NCBI GenBank assembly: GCA_029891345.1
Contig: CM057009.1
Span: 91,993,416-92,057,415, forward strand
Reading direction: 5' to 3'
Source of the DNA: Dryococelus australis
Lineage: Eukaryota; Arthropoda; Insecta; Phasmatodea; Phasmatidae
Length of the DNA: 64,000 nt
Shown here: piece by piece, positions 44,734-57,898 of the stretch
Layout of the letters: each line of letters opens with the position of its first letter
How positions within the stretch are numbered: the stretch's first letter is position 1
Made by a program: the position numbers and the translations under genes
Notes under the pieces: generated by a model
What the model saw: the letters and a program-made list of their open reading frames with translations, nothing else
Database searches by the model: none
What the model was told of the DNA's origin: nothing

Positions 44734-44820
44734 CTACTTTCCGAAGGAAAGAAAGGGTTATGAGATCACTTTCATGTCTGTGTGTCTGTGTGTGAGTAAT
44801 GTGTTGTAAATGTGTGTATA

Positions 44821-44945
44821 TGCTGTTCACGATAAAGTAAGCACTTTTAAAAGCCCTGCTAAGTTCTTCTTTCTTGCCCATTATGTATCCATCCGACAAA
44901 TGTAAACAAACATTGCCATGTGATTGCCACATGTTTACTTTTCAG
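44821..44945 (+). mobile_element. MITE family 1, long form, partial
   Basis: One end only: GCTGTTCACGATAAAGTAAG, CCCTGCTAAGTTCTTCTTTC, CATTGCCATGTG. Confidence 0.65.
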
Positions 44946-45026
44946 GACTGGCTAAATGTTTTGGACCCTAAGTGATGAGCATGATAACAGTAGTACACAA
45001 TACCCATGAAGTGTGTAAATTAAAGT

Positions 45027-45270
45027 ATCATATATACATGTTATAGGTATAAAACATGTAACCTATAAAATATATGAAAAAACATGTAACATACACAATA
45101 CATGTAAAACATGTAACATGTATAATATTATATATCAAACATGTAACATATATAATATTATATATCAAACATGTAACATAATACATAAAACATGTAAAAT
45201 ATATTATGTATATAAAACATGTAACATGTATGATGTATATAACACATTATATATATACATCATGTAAAAT
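45027..45270. repeat. AT-rich minisatellite of ACATGTAACAT words
   Basis: The phrase AAACATGTAACATGTATAAT and variants recur about nine times with irregular spacing. Confidence 0.8.
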
Positions 45271-47040
45271 ATAAGATATAATCGTTTGGGTCATGTCGAA
45301 GCTCCGATGGACAAAAACTTTACAAAACAAAAAACAAAGATTGATAAATGAACGCCCTAGTGATGAAATCATGGAAATCGTGAAACAGCAAACATAAAAC
45401 TTGGGCAGTGAACAAAGACCAATACGGTAGGTTAATAAAAGGACACACAGTAATGCGACACCATAATTAAGCCGAAAAATAATTTGGAAGGGCAGCGAAA
45501 TCGAGATTTTGAAATAGACTAGCACTACTGCACACCCAAGGTGCAACACCACTTGTCACACAAACTACCAAAAATTAAAAAACTGTACCTCAAACTTAAC
45601 GTTTCACCGTTTCACGAATCACCGTTTTCTAAGTGCCCCATCGCTCTGTAGCGTGACTCGTAAAACGTCAGCTCGAAAACATGGTTGCTGTGTTTGACCT
45701 CAGCTGACCGAAGTGAAGTGCCACTAAGCCATCAGAAAAATACATAGATCTTGTAGGCATAAGGTAGCAGACGTCTGAATCGTAGAGCGAGGTCGTGCAA
45801 GCCCGTAAATAAACAACTACTGTAAATAAAAAAAATAACGGCACACGAAGGTGGGAGGCAGAACAGCGAGGAAAAAGAGGGGATCTGGACCGAGCAAAGA
45901 GTACACCACTGCACAGAAGTAGATGGTGCTAATAAACTTAATGTGATGGTGCTAACGTGGCAGTATATAAAATATATAATATATATAAAGTAAAGTATAT
46001 AAAATATGTGCGTGTATATGTACATTTTTAGAATAGTTTTATATGCACCTTTATAAATGGAGACAAATATATTTCAGCATATGCCTATAAAGTATGTAAA
46101 AATAAAAATAATTTACACTAAAAATATAAACATATCAACAAATGCATTTGTGTATACATACTTTTTTGACACAATTACCCTGTGTTCGTACCCTTCTGAG
46201 ACCCTCCAAAACGGTACCAAACATTTATACTGTGAATTAAAGTGATAAAAAGGGTAAACAGATTTGTAACTGCCACCACTTTCATTTGTACAAAAACAAA
46301 TTTAAAATAATGTATATTATTTATAGCTAAGTGAAATGGCGATCCGGTGATGGCCACATTTCCGGTGTATTTTGTGGTCCAAATTGGTTCGCCGTTTCCT
46401 TTTTGTCAAACCCACACAGACCTCAAGAAACCAATTATACAGGTAAAGTGTATAGACTCTCATCATTGTTGTGGTTCCTTCATTGCAATGACTACAGCAA
46501 AACTGAAAACTTAAATGAGAAAAGTATTTAAAGAAAATTACTATACTTACACAAAATGGTTCATTCGTGCACACACAAAGCTGAAATAAATGTCTTATTA
46601 TTAATTTAAAGCCAATACATATCCACAAATGACAGCAAAATGATAATGTAAAGGACAAATTATAAAAGTAATACTTACAGGCAAGTTACTTTTATCTAGT
46701 GTGTATTTTGACTTAATTCCTCGGGAAGATATTTTCTTTTGTTTATTTCTGAATAATCACAACCACAGAAGTTTCGTAACGCTGTTGGGTAACGTTTAAA
46801 GTAATAATTGAAATGTAAATAATTTATAATTTAAAAAATGTCTCAGATCAGCTGAAAAGATTTATTTTTGAAAAAAACCCACTACCAACTCTATATACAT
46901 ACCTTAATTTTTTCGGTACATATGTAGCAACTTAAACAAACTGATGTTATCATTATATCAATTGTAGCCAGGCCACTGTATTTTTGTGTTTATTTGTGCA
47001 TATTGCTATAACTGTGAATGTGCTAGGTATGTCAATTGTA
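45271..47040. other. Unassigned noncoding DNA
   Basis: Open frames at 45247-45552, 45732-46025 and 46317-46658 (minus) are low-complexity or domainless. Confidence 0.45.
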
Positions 47041-47215
47041 GCTCGGCCCTTATTGGAAGCTAGCTCATACAGCTTCTTTAGAAGTACTTAATTTCATATC
47101 ATATCTCAGGAAAACCTTTACTAATTCCTATCAATTATGGAAACAAGTAGTAATCTGCAGATTAATTTAAATTGCAGGTTTTAAATATGTGAGATATTTA
47201 TTTTCAAAATGGCGG
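47041..47215 (+). repeat. Isolated unit of the CATATCTCAGG tandem family
   Basis: The text CATATCTCAGGAAAACCTTT, then GGAAACAAGTAGTAATCTGC and TCAAAATGGCGGTC, corresponds to one unit of the array at 49318-50650. Confidence 0.6.
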
Positions 47216-47506
47216 TCTTTTACTTTTTTTTTTTTTTTTATAAATGGTACGTCGTGGAGACATGACATCTTTTCCAACTTTTCATCATGATAAGCTGACA
47301 GTATATATTGCAATTGTGCCGGTATCGACCATAGAATAAAAGGACTCACAAGAAAACCAAACGACCCGAAAAAAAAAAAGAAAACAAGAAAAGCACACGT
47401 GGATCTAGTGGCGTCCAGTCCAGTATGTATACTTACCAAAATATGAGGAAGCCAAGCTGAACCTGGATATTGGCTTTCGAACATATTTACAGTGTGATCT
47501 TTTGTG

Positions 47507-47538
<32 letters not shown>

Positions 47539-49317
47539 AATTTATATAAATTTCCTACCACACATCAAAGTGCAGAATAGGATGTCTAAAGAAAATGATT
47601 GTTTTTAAATTTAATAATAAAATTATGAGTAGTCAAAAAAACTCTGTATCAAAGATTCATCAGAATGCAAGTGATAGGTTATAAAACACAACACAAGCAA
47701 TATCGGAGCATGACAACTTTAACATTTATTTACCTCAAAAAACGCCACTTACGTAAAAAAAATGTTTAAAAAATTATTACTTGATACAAGGCAGCAATCA
47801 TTAAAATCTCAAACTTTTAACATACCAAGTAATCTCATTTGTTGCATTTGTAACTATTTTTTGTATTTTTTGTAATTTTTTTATTTTACTCAACAAAACT
47901 TTAATAATAAAGAGAATTAATTAGTGGGGATCCCCTGAAAAATGACAGCATGTGAAAATACCTGACTTTTGGCAGAAGCCAAGGCCAAAAATTAACCTGG
48001 CCAACATAGCCACTTTAGTTAGGGCAGCATACTATAAATTAGATAACAAAATTTAAAAAAAATTATCTTTAGTTCATGAAGATGAAGTGATTGTTCAGTA
48101 ACCAGGCTTGTCTGACAAAACAAACAACTCAATTTTCAGGTTCGTGTTCACCAAATAGTTCCAAACGCTTGCAGAAGCACATGCAAAAAAAAATTAACAT
48201 TTTTGGCTTGTAATAAACTAGGCGAGGCTGGAAGTCGGGGCATCATGAGGTGGGAATATTTCAGGCGTTCGAATTATGCATCAGGTTGGAAAGTAACTCC
48301 ATGCCAGGACCAAATTAGTCGCTCTCCTGCTAAGACGACTAGGCACTCATAATAATGAAGTGGCGAAAGGGACACTGAACTCGGGCAAACGTCACGAGAA
48401 CCGCTAAACAAGAATAAATACACAAAACATAAGTTGCGGGTCGTAAAACATTATACAAAACATGCTGGGATAAATAATGTAACAGAATAACTTACCCGCT
48501 GCGGTCTAGAAGATATATTAACATGAAGGAAGAGGAGTCTTGCAGAAGGAGAATTAATATCAAGTGGTCACGCCATTACCAAGGTTGATAAGAAAGTCAG
48601 ACGGACTTTTCAAGGGCGTTGCCAACAGTATCGATACTGGACAGTCACGCGCAATCGATATACATAATATTGCGATATTTTACCAAACAATAAATACGAA
48701 CTTCAAAATGTTTTTTGGTTGAATTGGGTTATTAAACACAATAATAATGTTTTATACAATTATATTGCAGTGACATAAATTACACCTACGTCATTTAATG
48801 ATTGCGTGGTAGTGTGGGGAAAAATATATTTACTCTAAACTTGCCATCTGCAATGTCAAAAACTAAAACCAATACACAAAAGTGTACAACCAATAAAGGT
48901 GAACGGAAATAATTTATTAAAATAATTGATTGGCATAGCAACGACATTTCAATTTACGAGAATGAAATATTACACACCAATTATTTATTTTATATTTTGT
49001 CGTTTCCTAAAGGTGCTTTAGGAAAGCACACAAAGTTAATTAATGCAAAATTCTTTTTATATGTAAATCGATTAGCAAATAACCTTAAAATTTTTAAAAT
49101 AAATACAAACGCGAAACAGTGACAGAAATTAATAACAGAATTAAGGTAGCAGTAAATGACACTATTATTATTTATAACCAAATTAGATGCTGGAAACAAC
49201 ATGAGGGTTTTGCAAAATTATTAGACGAGTAGGATTCCCACAAGGAAACACTAAAATAGCACACGTCCAACAATACAAGAGGGGCGGCGCCACGAAAGGT
49301 GGTGCACAATTATCAAC
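47216..49317. other. Noncoding segment between tandem-family units
   Basis: About 2.1 kb separates the isolated unit from the main array. It begins with a T-run and contains a TG/TA microsatellite (47503-47541). No end repeats are found, so whether it is an insertion is open. No gene recognised. Confidence 0.4.
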
Positions 49318-50650
49318 TGTTTCTACACCGAGCATATCTTGTCCTCCATTTTGTAAGATAGTACCATGCGAATAAATAGTTTTCATGTCATATCTCAGGA
49401 AACAATTTACCGATTCCTATCAAATTTGGCAAACAAGTAGTATTGGAGCAGATTATATTAAGTAGTATATTTTAAGAATGTTACACTTATTTTTAGAATG
49501 GCGGCTTTATAGTCATTTAAGCTTAGAATACCATATAGCCGAAACCATATAAACAACTCCAACTTAACTTTGTATGCATCTTTTGCCCTCCAATTTGTAA
49601 GACAGTGATATGCCAATAAATATAATTTTATTTCAGATCTTGTGAAACAATTGACATATTCCTACCAAATTTAGCAAACAAATAGTAATGCCGTAGGTGG
49701 AGGAAACTGGTATGTTTGAAGTAAGTCAGGCACTTATTTTCAAAAAGGTGGGTATATAAATATTTTAGCTCTGTATAATTTATCAACGAAATAAATTCCA
49801 CCTCAAGTTTGTATGCTGGCAGTGCATTTTACTACCATCAAATATATCTATGCAGAGCCTCGTTTCTTTGACATTTTGTACGATTGCCCTAACAGTAAAA
49901 AACATATTTTTTTTTATCTCATGTCTCGGAAACAATCAACCCATCCTTACAAAATTTGGTGAAGATTTTGTACTGTGGTAGGCCATGTTAAAGTATGTAT
50001 TTATTAAGTATGTCACACTTATTTTCAGACTGGAAAATATAAAATAATTTTGGTTTTGTGTGCTACATCTACGGAGTTATGTAATCTATTTTAACTTAAC
50101 TTTGTATATTGACGTTATACAATCTTCGAATATGCTACCACATTACTTTCTTCTCTCAATTTATGAAGATCGCCATATGAATATTATAGAAGTTTTATGC
50201 CATATCTCGAAGTCCAATCAACCTATTTCCACGAATTTTTTCACTGGAACATTTCAACTAATTTGTACCAAATTGTGCACATTATAAATGCATGTCAACT
50301 TTCATGATTTCAATGGGTCAGATAACGATGTTAAAAATGGTAGCATCATAAATAAGTTCGTCACATATATTAAACAATTTAACCAAATTCAACCAAAAGT
50401 TTTTATGTAGACATTATACATCAGAGGCATCGTATTTACAGTCTCTTTTTATTTTCGAAGTTTCGTTTGAGATCATCAAATAAGAATATAATATTTGTTA
50501 TGGCATATCTCAGGGACCAAAACGCCGATTTCCACAACATTCTTCACACAATTAGCGCTAGCTTAGGCCATGGTAACTTACATGTTTCAAGGGGCTCAGT
50601 CGCTTATTTTCGAAATGGCGGTCATCTAAATATTTTAGTTTAGTAAACCC
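49318..50650 (+). repeat. Degenerate tandem array, units ~245-300 bp
   Basis: Each unit contains a CATATCTCRGRAA-like phrase (49389, ~49634, ~49921, 50203, 50505), then a line like CCTACCAAATTTGGCAAAC and later ACTTATTTTCRAAATGGCGG. Five units are readable, spaced 245, 287, 282 and 302 bp. No coding content. Confidence 0.65.
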
Positions 50651-50699
50651 TATCAATGCAAATATTAAACTGAATAAATCCGAATTTAATTCTCCGAAT

Positions 50700-50775
50700 C
50701 CAACCTCCACAAAGCAGTGCATTGCGCGCTTGCTTATTGGGGGAGGTATTCTGGGTTTGAGTCTCGGTTAAGGCA
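50700..50775 (+). repeat. tRNA-like fragment, possible SINE head
   Basis: GCAGTGCATTGCGCGCTTGC may be an A box and TCTGGGTTTGAGTCTCGG a B box. No recognisable SINE body follows. Confidence 0.35.
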
Positions 50776-50989
50776 CATATGTTTTAGTTATTGTCTCGCT
50801 AATGTTGCATACGTTTCTGGTTTCATTTCTAATGGTATTGTTTTCAAAGAGAAGTTAAGTCCTACCTACAAACTCAGCTTTTCAGAACTTATTTAAAAAT
50901 TAATTGCTGCAATGTTGAGGAAAATAGGCTTAGTAGTTATATGATTAACTTTTTGATTTTGGTTAAACTGGACTTTTACTTATAATTTA

Positions 50990-51500
50990 CTAGCGACCCG
51001 TCCCGGCCTCGCTCGGGTGCGATTTACAAATATGACGCTGTTTAGGTTTACAGAAAGTACATACACTAAATACTTAAGATAACTAACATAGGATTAATAA
51101 TGTGTTGCTCACAAAGTATTTGTAAAATATACTGTGGGTCATCTTTAAAAGATAAAAATATGCTGTCACGGACTTTTTGTACACATTTTTGAGATCTTCA
51201 TTTCTGTAGTACACTAATTTGGTGTATCTCTTATGGTTTAATTAGCGTAAGACATGCAAGCACCCGAAAAGCAGTTTTTTCAGACTTTATTGAAAAAAAT
51301 CGACATTTCTCTACTATTACTACATTAAATGATAGTGTTTGTATACCTAAACGTTCCTCAAGTAATTCTCTAAATGATGGTGTAAATCGCATACAAATCC
51401 ATCAATTAGTTTAGAAGTCTTAGCCGAATACACAGTCACACGCGGCCGGACGACTTTGTATTATACCTACTACGCGTGGATGTAAAAATTATGATATTTC
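50990..51500 (+). repeat. Interspersed repeat with ACCCGTCCCGGCC start
   Basis: Begins ACTAGCGACCCGTCCCGGCC, a phrase I recall from dispersed repeats in many arthropod genomes. It ends with AATTAGTTTAGAAGTCTTAGCC and TATTATACCTACTACGCG. The superfamily is not assigned. Confidence 0.45.
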
Positions 51501-51572
51501 GTTTGTAATTTATTAGAATAAAAGTAGAGAGAAATTAGCTATGATTTAAATGTAAATTTTTATTTAAATTAT

Positions 51573-51715
51573 TGCGCACCAATGCGGTAAGCTGGTCCTT
51601 TTTGTGTGATTTTCTAGACCTTAATAAAGATCCGTTTGCACGAGGCGGAGGAATATCCTGAAAGTAGAACTTTAGCAGGGCCTCAGAATAGTTTGAAGTA
51701 ACCGTGAATGGACTA
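51573..51715 (+). mobile_element. MITE family 2, partial
   Basis: Keeps GTGATTTTCTAGACCTTAAT, CACGAGGCGGAGGAATATCC and the end AACCGTGAATGGACTATA. The other half is missing. Confidence 0.7.
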
Positions 51716-51878
51716 TAATTATTGACATTATACAGCAGTACAGGCAAGACGACTTAACTTCAAGCTCATAATTACGCCAAAATAATAAAACTGCCAAAAT
51801 TTGGCTAAATCAATATTGTGACGTGAATATCAGCTCGTGGCTCGGTCTCTATGTCTGTGCCGCTGTGTAAAGTTGATA

Positions 51879-52300
51879 AAGACTGTTCACGATAAAGCCA
51901 GCACTTTTGAAATCAACGGATAGAATAAAATCACTGCCCCTACCTGCATATATTTTAACGGGCGCACTGAGTAACATGAGCCCATTTAAATAAGTAACTA
52001 TGGAGAGAAAGTAGTTCCATATCTTAACGTTGAATTAAAAGTGTAAGGAAACAATTTCTGATAAGTTAAATCAATTCTTTAGCTTTCTATTTTTTAATTA
52101 ATCAAAGAGTAAAAATTAGCAGATTTGTAAAATATTTACTTTTCTAATAATGTCACGGTTTCACTTAACCGACGCAACAATAAAGCTATGAGGCTAAGAT
52201 ACAATGTTAATCTTACATAAGGCGGAAGAATGCACAATTTAAATGCAAGTAGATCTTAAGCTGGGCTTTCAAAAGTGCTCATTTTACCGTGAACAGCCTA
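51879..52300 (-). mobile_element. MITE family 1, long form, inverted
   Basis: Starts AAGACTGTTCACGATAAAGC and ends CATTTTACCGTGAACAGCCTA. Same orientation as 38095. Confidence 0.85.
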
Positions 52301-52574
52301 AAGTTTGTTGGGTACTTCGAAACCTTTTCTATTCAAAACCGTAAAAAAAAGGTAGAAAAACCGAGAATCCAATATGGCGGTGGAAGGTTCCCCTTAAACA
52401 CGCCGCTTCGTGGTAGGCCGGGATCCCGATGACTCACGTTACACGTAGAACGCACTTCGTTTTACACATTGACGTGCACGTGACACGTGGTCTTTTCCGA
52501 TCCTATATCACGATGCTTCACGCAATCGCGTTTACTTGTGCACTGAATGAAAATTACGAGGGGGAGGAGGAAAG

Positions 52575-52905
52575 AGTCGTTACTTTTCGAGTTTAAAACA
52601 CACTCTTAAGAGTAGGATGGAGCTGCGCGTCCAAGTTCAAGAAGCGAGCGAGCGATACGGGCGACACTAACATGCACGCCTAGTGCCTCATCGCTCCTAC
52701 TCGCATGGCGTGCAGTGTTTCCGTCGTGACGCTGTACTGTGCAAATTAGATGTGTAACAGTGGAGTTTTATTACACGCGATGAAGGCCCACAGATTGAAC
52801 TACGCCCGTATCTTTGTAGTTTTCTCGTGCCACTTAAGGAAACTGCATAGCTGAGTTTTAAAAATGCGATATTTGACCATTTTCACGAGTTTTTTCTCCA
52901 AGAAT
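52575..52905 (-). repeat. 300-bp dispersed repeat, copy 2 (inverted)
   Basis: Inverted partner of 4238-4545: AACACACTCTTAAGAG, GATACGGGCGACACTAACAT, GTGCAGTGTTTCCGTCGTGA, TTATTACACGCGATGAAGG. Confidence 0.65.
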
Positions 52906-53515
52906 ACACTTAATATGACAAAGGTAAAAAAACATGGGCATAGATAATTGTTTTTTTTTTTTTAAATAATTTCTGACAAAAATTCGTATTTGCAAAATAT
53001 TTATTTACCGAGCTATGAGTATTCGCGCAAATAACTATTTCACAAAAAACACGTGGGTCCATCCCACTCTTTAACATTTAGGTATTTGTGTTGTAACTTT
53101 CATGTGCCAAAGAAAGACTGCGGAAGTTCGACATTCGTGATTTTGACAATATTTGAAAACAACTGGGAGATGGCCATAAACTCCTTGGAAGACGCACAAA
53201 TGTTCTTTTTATATATATGCCAATAAATCGTTTTTGCACAAAAAATCTATAGCCTCTAGAAAACTGTGTTTCGTGAAGTATTGAAAATGTAAACTTGATA
53301 GCAAATTTTCTGCGTTTTGTGCAAGCATTCTGTACTTCTGAGAAATATAATGGAAAAACAGCATAAATCATTAAAAAATTATACTCCTAGCCCAACTTAT
53401 AACTTACACTAGTCCTTCTTTCTGGGAAAAAATTACACATGCGGTAGGTTAAATACGTGAACAGACAATGTGGGAAAATGAAAACAAAACCATGAAAAGC
53501 AAAGATAACACAGCG

Positions 53516-53593
<78 letters not shown>

Positions 53594-53970
53594 CGATTAG
53601 CCGGCAAGGTCATGAGGCATAGAGTCACGTATTACGTATTACACAAAAGCTTGACATTGAGGAGCTATTTTGACGCGAACTTACACATGAATCGATCGTG
53701 ATAGGTGTCATTGAGACTCCACAATCAAGGTTTATCCGGCCTACCTGGACATGGGAATTGTAACGTGTTACGTGAAACATGAGATCATCGAAATCCCGGC
53801 CTTGTACGCCTCCGTTACACTGCTCGCGTCTGGACTTCGGCTCTGCCGCATATTACGTCAAAAGATTATCTCATTTCGTAACTCGTTAATACGATGACCC
53901 AATCTCCTGCCCACGAAACCAACTACTTACGAAATTAAACTCGCGAGTACGGCGGTTTCGTTCTTTCATT
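52906..53970. other. Noncoding, with TC/TA microsatellite
   Basis: A (TC)n tract (53515-53555) runs into (TA)n (53555-53591). No gene recognised. Confidence 0.5.
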
Positions 53971-53972
53971 CC

Positions 53973-54424
53973 GAGGCCACGGTGGTGTAGAGGGTAGACT
54001 ACTCGCCTCCCACCAAGACGAACCGGATTCCATTCCCTTGCGGGGTCGCCCACGGATTTTCTCATGCGGGAATCGTGCCAGACGATACCGCTGGTCGGCG
54101 GGTTTTCTCGGGAATCTCCCGGTTTCCCTTGCGGGGTCGCCCACGGACTTTCTCATGCGGGAATCGTGCCAGACGATACCGCTGGTCGGCGGGTTTTCTC
54201 GGGAATCTCCCGGTTTCCCTTGCGGGGTCGCCCACGGACTTTCTCATGCGGGAATCGTGCCAGACGATACCGCTGGTCGGCGGGTTTTCTCGGGAATCTC
54301 CAGGTTTCCCCGCCCTTGCATTCCCGTGCTGTTCCATACTCACCTCGCTTCACTCTCATTGGCTCTCAAGGCCTCGATGTTAAGAGCCCCCCAAATCTCT
54401 TCACTCAATCACTCACTCAATTCG
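53973..54424 (+). repeat. SINE family 1 with triplicated core
   Basis: Head GGCCACGGTGGTGTAGAGGG, a decayed B box (GAACCGGATTCCATTCC), then the core repeated three times (54035-54307) and the usual tail (CATTGGCTCTCAAGGCCTCG). Open frames of up to 167 residues across it are an artefact of the repeats. Confidence 0.85.
54035..54307 (+). repeat. 91-bp tandem triplication
   Basis: Units start at 54035, 54126 and 54217 (CCCTTGCGGGGTCGCCCACG), exactly 91 bp apart. Units 1 and 2 differ at one readable place (GGATTTTC versus GGACTTTC). Confidence 0.95.
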
Positions 54425-55482
54425 GAAGCTGTATACTGTCATTTATTCAGCCGTAAGAACAACACATCGAAATTTGGAACGGAAAATACATTTAAAGGAA
54501 ACGTAATAATTAAAAACGTGTTTAAATTGTATACGCTTTAGACGACCTGGATATCTTATTTTATTTAAAAATTAGAAACTCAGAGTTAGTATTTTACAAT
54601 ATATTATTGTAACTGTAAACAATTTTACAACTTTCCTAATGATCGGAATCACGGTTTAAAATGACAAATAGTATTTATTTATCCCATATTAAGGTTAGTT
54701 CTACTCAGGTTAGGAACAAGACGAGATTTATTATGGGAGAGTTTGGTATAGGGAAAATTTTCGCGACTAGGTGCGCAGTGTTATAAAGAGTTCAGTTTTA
54801 TTAAAAATGTTAAGCTATGTGAATAATAAAAGAGAAACATTTTACTCAGTTAAGTAGTTATTTTATGTTTGATTAATGATTATTTCAATTATTTTCTTTT
54901 TTAACCTAGAAAATAGAGAAAATCTTGTACACATGCGAACCTAGCGCTCACCTAGAGGGCGAAAAATTCTAGTTGCCAAACTAAAAGCATTGAGCTTCCC
55001 AACCTAAGTAGAATAAACCTTACCCATGTTAAGTCAAGTATGTAGATCCGTGTATTTTGTAGGTTAAATTGACACGCAGCCTCTAGACGAAAACAAATAT
55101 GGTGGCGATTTGGTAATTTCGTGTTTTCGTAAAGGTACGCTACAGACGAAACGCAAAATATGAGAGTGCAAAATACGTCATATTTTTGTATACGAAATTC
55201 GGTCACGTGACCATTTCGTTAACAAAACCGGCCAATATTAACACCGTCAAAACGTAGAGCTCTAGTAGTAGAATTCTCATTTTAAAACTTTTCAATATTT
55301 GGAACGGTGTCTGCTTATCAATATCATTTGAGAAATGTTTTATATCCGACTGCTAGTCCTTGTTTTCTATGTCATTCTCTAGTGTGTATTTTTCAAAAGT
55401 GAAAAAGTACTAAACACCAGCGTTTAGCAATAAATTTTAGGTGTGGAACTTTCGGTATGGGTTACTCTACATAGCATAGATA
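54425..55482. other. Unassigned AT-rich DNA
   Basis: No feature recognised. Confidence 0.45.
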
Positions 55483-55811
55483 TAATCTATTTGCCGTTCC
55501 TTCACACTGTTTGAATCAAACCTTTGAAAAATCACCCCATGTATGCCGTGTTTAGTTACTTTCTAATTATGCCATGTATCACAAGCGTTTTATACTGTTA
55601 ACACGAAATTATCTTATTTTTCATTAAATTTAAATTTAACCAATATTTAATGTATAAATAATAATTTTTTCAATTAAATTTGCATAAAAGCAGTGAGAAA
55701 ATATGTATGTTGGTAACGCCTAGTAAGAAATAGTTCTTATGCAAACTATTATTACAACTGAGTGCGCATGAATTCGGTGCGTTGTCCTTTGGTGTAATTT
55801 TCTAGACTTAT

Positions 55812-57898
55812 TGAGGCCCCGGGTAATCGCCCAGGACACCTCAAGGACACAAGTTTCAAAACAATACTATCAACCAGTATTTGTTTTAGCATAAGACAGA
55901 TAAGGAGAAACCAACAGAATCAAAAGATTGTAGTCATTCATAACAAGCACAGTGAAAATCACCTGCAAATAAATAAGGCTAACTCTACTCTACATAGATG
56001 AAAAATCAATTTTCAATAAGTGCATTTTATTCAATACTGCGTCTTATCATTTCTCATATCACACAAATTTAATATTGTATATAGAAAATCTTAAATGCAC
56101 GTGTCATCACGAAATGTATTCAATGCCTTAACTCTGAATTTACAAAAAATCTTAAAATGCACGTGGCAAACATACATGGCATCACAAAATGTACTCAAGG
56201 CTTTTAACTCTGAATTTACATAAAGTCTTAAATGCACGCGGCAAACATACTTGGCATCACAAAATGTACTCAATGACTTTAACTCTCAAGTCATTTTACC
56301 CTTTTGCATAATTTTATGACCACGTGGTTATCTAAATTTAATCATATTTTGGTGTCTGTCATCTGGCACTAACTCTAATACCCGTTTATGAATAATTAAT
56401 TCCACGTGGCACCATAAATTTATTCCTTTATAGTATCTTCGCATCTCCTTAAGCTATTTTATCTTTAAACACAATATCGGATTACAGTTAAACATAAGGC
56501 ACAGTGTTGAGCCATTTGTGCATATACAAACATTTCTAAAATTTACATGCACGAATCCAAATTTTTCTGCACCTCCTTAAAAATGCATATTTCAATTACC
56601 ATGATTTTACTCCCAATAAAATATCTGCCTATCCTTGAGACCATTACTTCAATTACACAAATTAAAAGCTTGCAAAAAAAACTCATTGTCACCCGACATA
56701 CGGTTTTCCTCCTGGCCAATTCAGGTGATTGTGGCCACTACAACAGGTCTGTAATATTCTTAGGTTAACTTTAGTGAGATTATTTGTCACTCACACCTGC
56801 AAATCTATATATTATTGGAACGAAAATAAATAGGAAAAGTTTTAACTGACCAAAGCCACATTAATTTTTTTTAACGTTCCTACCAAAATGGTGGGCTTAA
56901 CAAAACCATTACTGCCCCTATTCAATCTACCAAAATGGCAGAGAACTAGCACAAGCAATATTTTCGTTAAAGTTAAAAAATTAACATTATATTTCACGTA
57001 AGATCTTGGTTCCAAGCCTTTCACCAAACACCGACTTTGTCAAAGAAAAATGAAGCTTGATTCCAATAAGTTTGAGTAGGTATCATTAAATTGCTCTATT
57101 TAAAAATTATCCTGACTGCAAAATAAATTACTAAAAACGTCACAGTGACGTTCCTGCATTCTGAAAGGTATTACATTACGAAATAACCAATAACCAAGCT
57201 ACCTGACCTGTTTCTCCAAGGGGAAGCCCTTTCTCGATTCCAAGCGTCTGACAAATTTCTTGGATTTGCAGCCCGTATAAATACAAAAACGACCATTGAC
57301 TGGCTGTATGGGTCACACAAATCACTATCCAATAGCGAACTAAGGCGTGATGAGAACATTAGTCCGTAGAGGGGGCACAACAACTCCCGCGTGTTATAGA
57401 ACAATCTGGTAGCATGAAAATACATTGGTCTCTATGGAGAAAATAAAAACCACCTTAGAGGGCCCAGAGCAATACACAACTTACGACGTCAAGTTCGACT
57501 ATTTGAACGAACCAATCATATTGAAGTTTTCTTTCTAGTACACTTAAAGAAGGAACACGCCTGCCCTCTATCGGGCACTCGTTAAAGCTCCACTCTGCGC
57601 CGGCACGACCGTCCCTACACAGTGTTCTATGAGCTGGGCGACACAACTCACCGCTGCTCGTCGTTCGTTCGTGAATGTTTAACTTTTATGTTCGTGTGCT
57701 ACATCGGGCTGTGAATTCCACTTTCAAAGATGATCTTCAAGCATATGTTAGTGTTTCAAATGCATCAATTGTTCCGTTTACATAAATGCTCGTTACAAGG
57801 TCCATGTTGCAGGTAGACCAGGTTGTAATGCCGGTGGAATGGGGGCTTACGGGGAAAATATAGAGACCCCGCCCATATTTCTAGACGTGCGTGTCTCA
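55812..57898. repeat. Candidate solo LTR, 2.09 kb
   Basis: Begins TGAGGCCCCGGG and ends GCGTGTCTCA, so TG...CA with a TGAG/CTCA pair. TTAT lies on both sides (55808-55811 and 57899-57902). It interrupts MITE family 2. It holds a 62-76-bp tandem repeat (56087-56290) and no recognised gene; the open frame at 57171-57425 is domainless. A solo LTR is the simplest reading. Orientation and family are unknown. Confidence 0.6.
56087..56290. repeat. Tandem repeat, ~2.7 units
   Basis: Units begin AATCTTAAATGCACGTG, AATCTTAAAATGCACGTGG and AGTCTTAAATGCACGCGG. Each includes CATCACAAAATGTACTCAA (or a near match) and a TAACTCTGAATTTACA-like end. Confidence 0.85.

Noticed and set aside
46317-46658. 113-residue minus-strand frame
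   Set aside because: No domain, no codon pattern unlike the flanks, and no support from the opposite copy of any repeat.
54035-54307. Regular repeats reminiscent of a CRISPR array
   Set aside because: Units are contiguous with no spacers, lie in a SINE, and the DNA is eukaryotic.
53935-54541. Several long overlapping open frames on both strands
   Set aside because: All are produced by the triplicated SINE core, whose 91-bp period shifts frame each unit.
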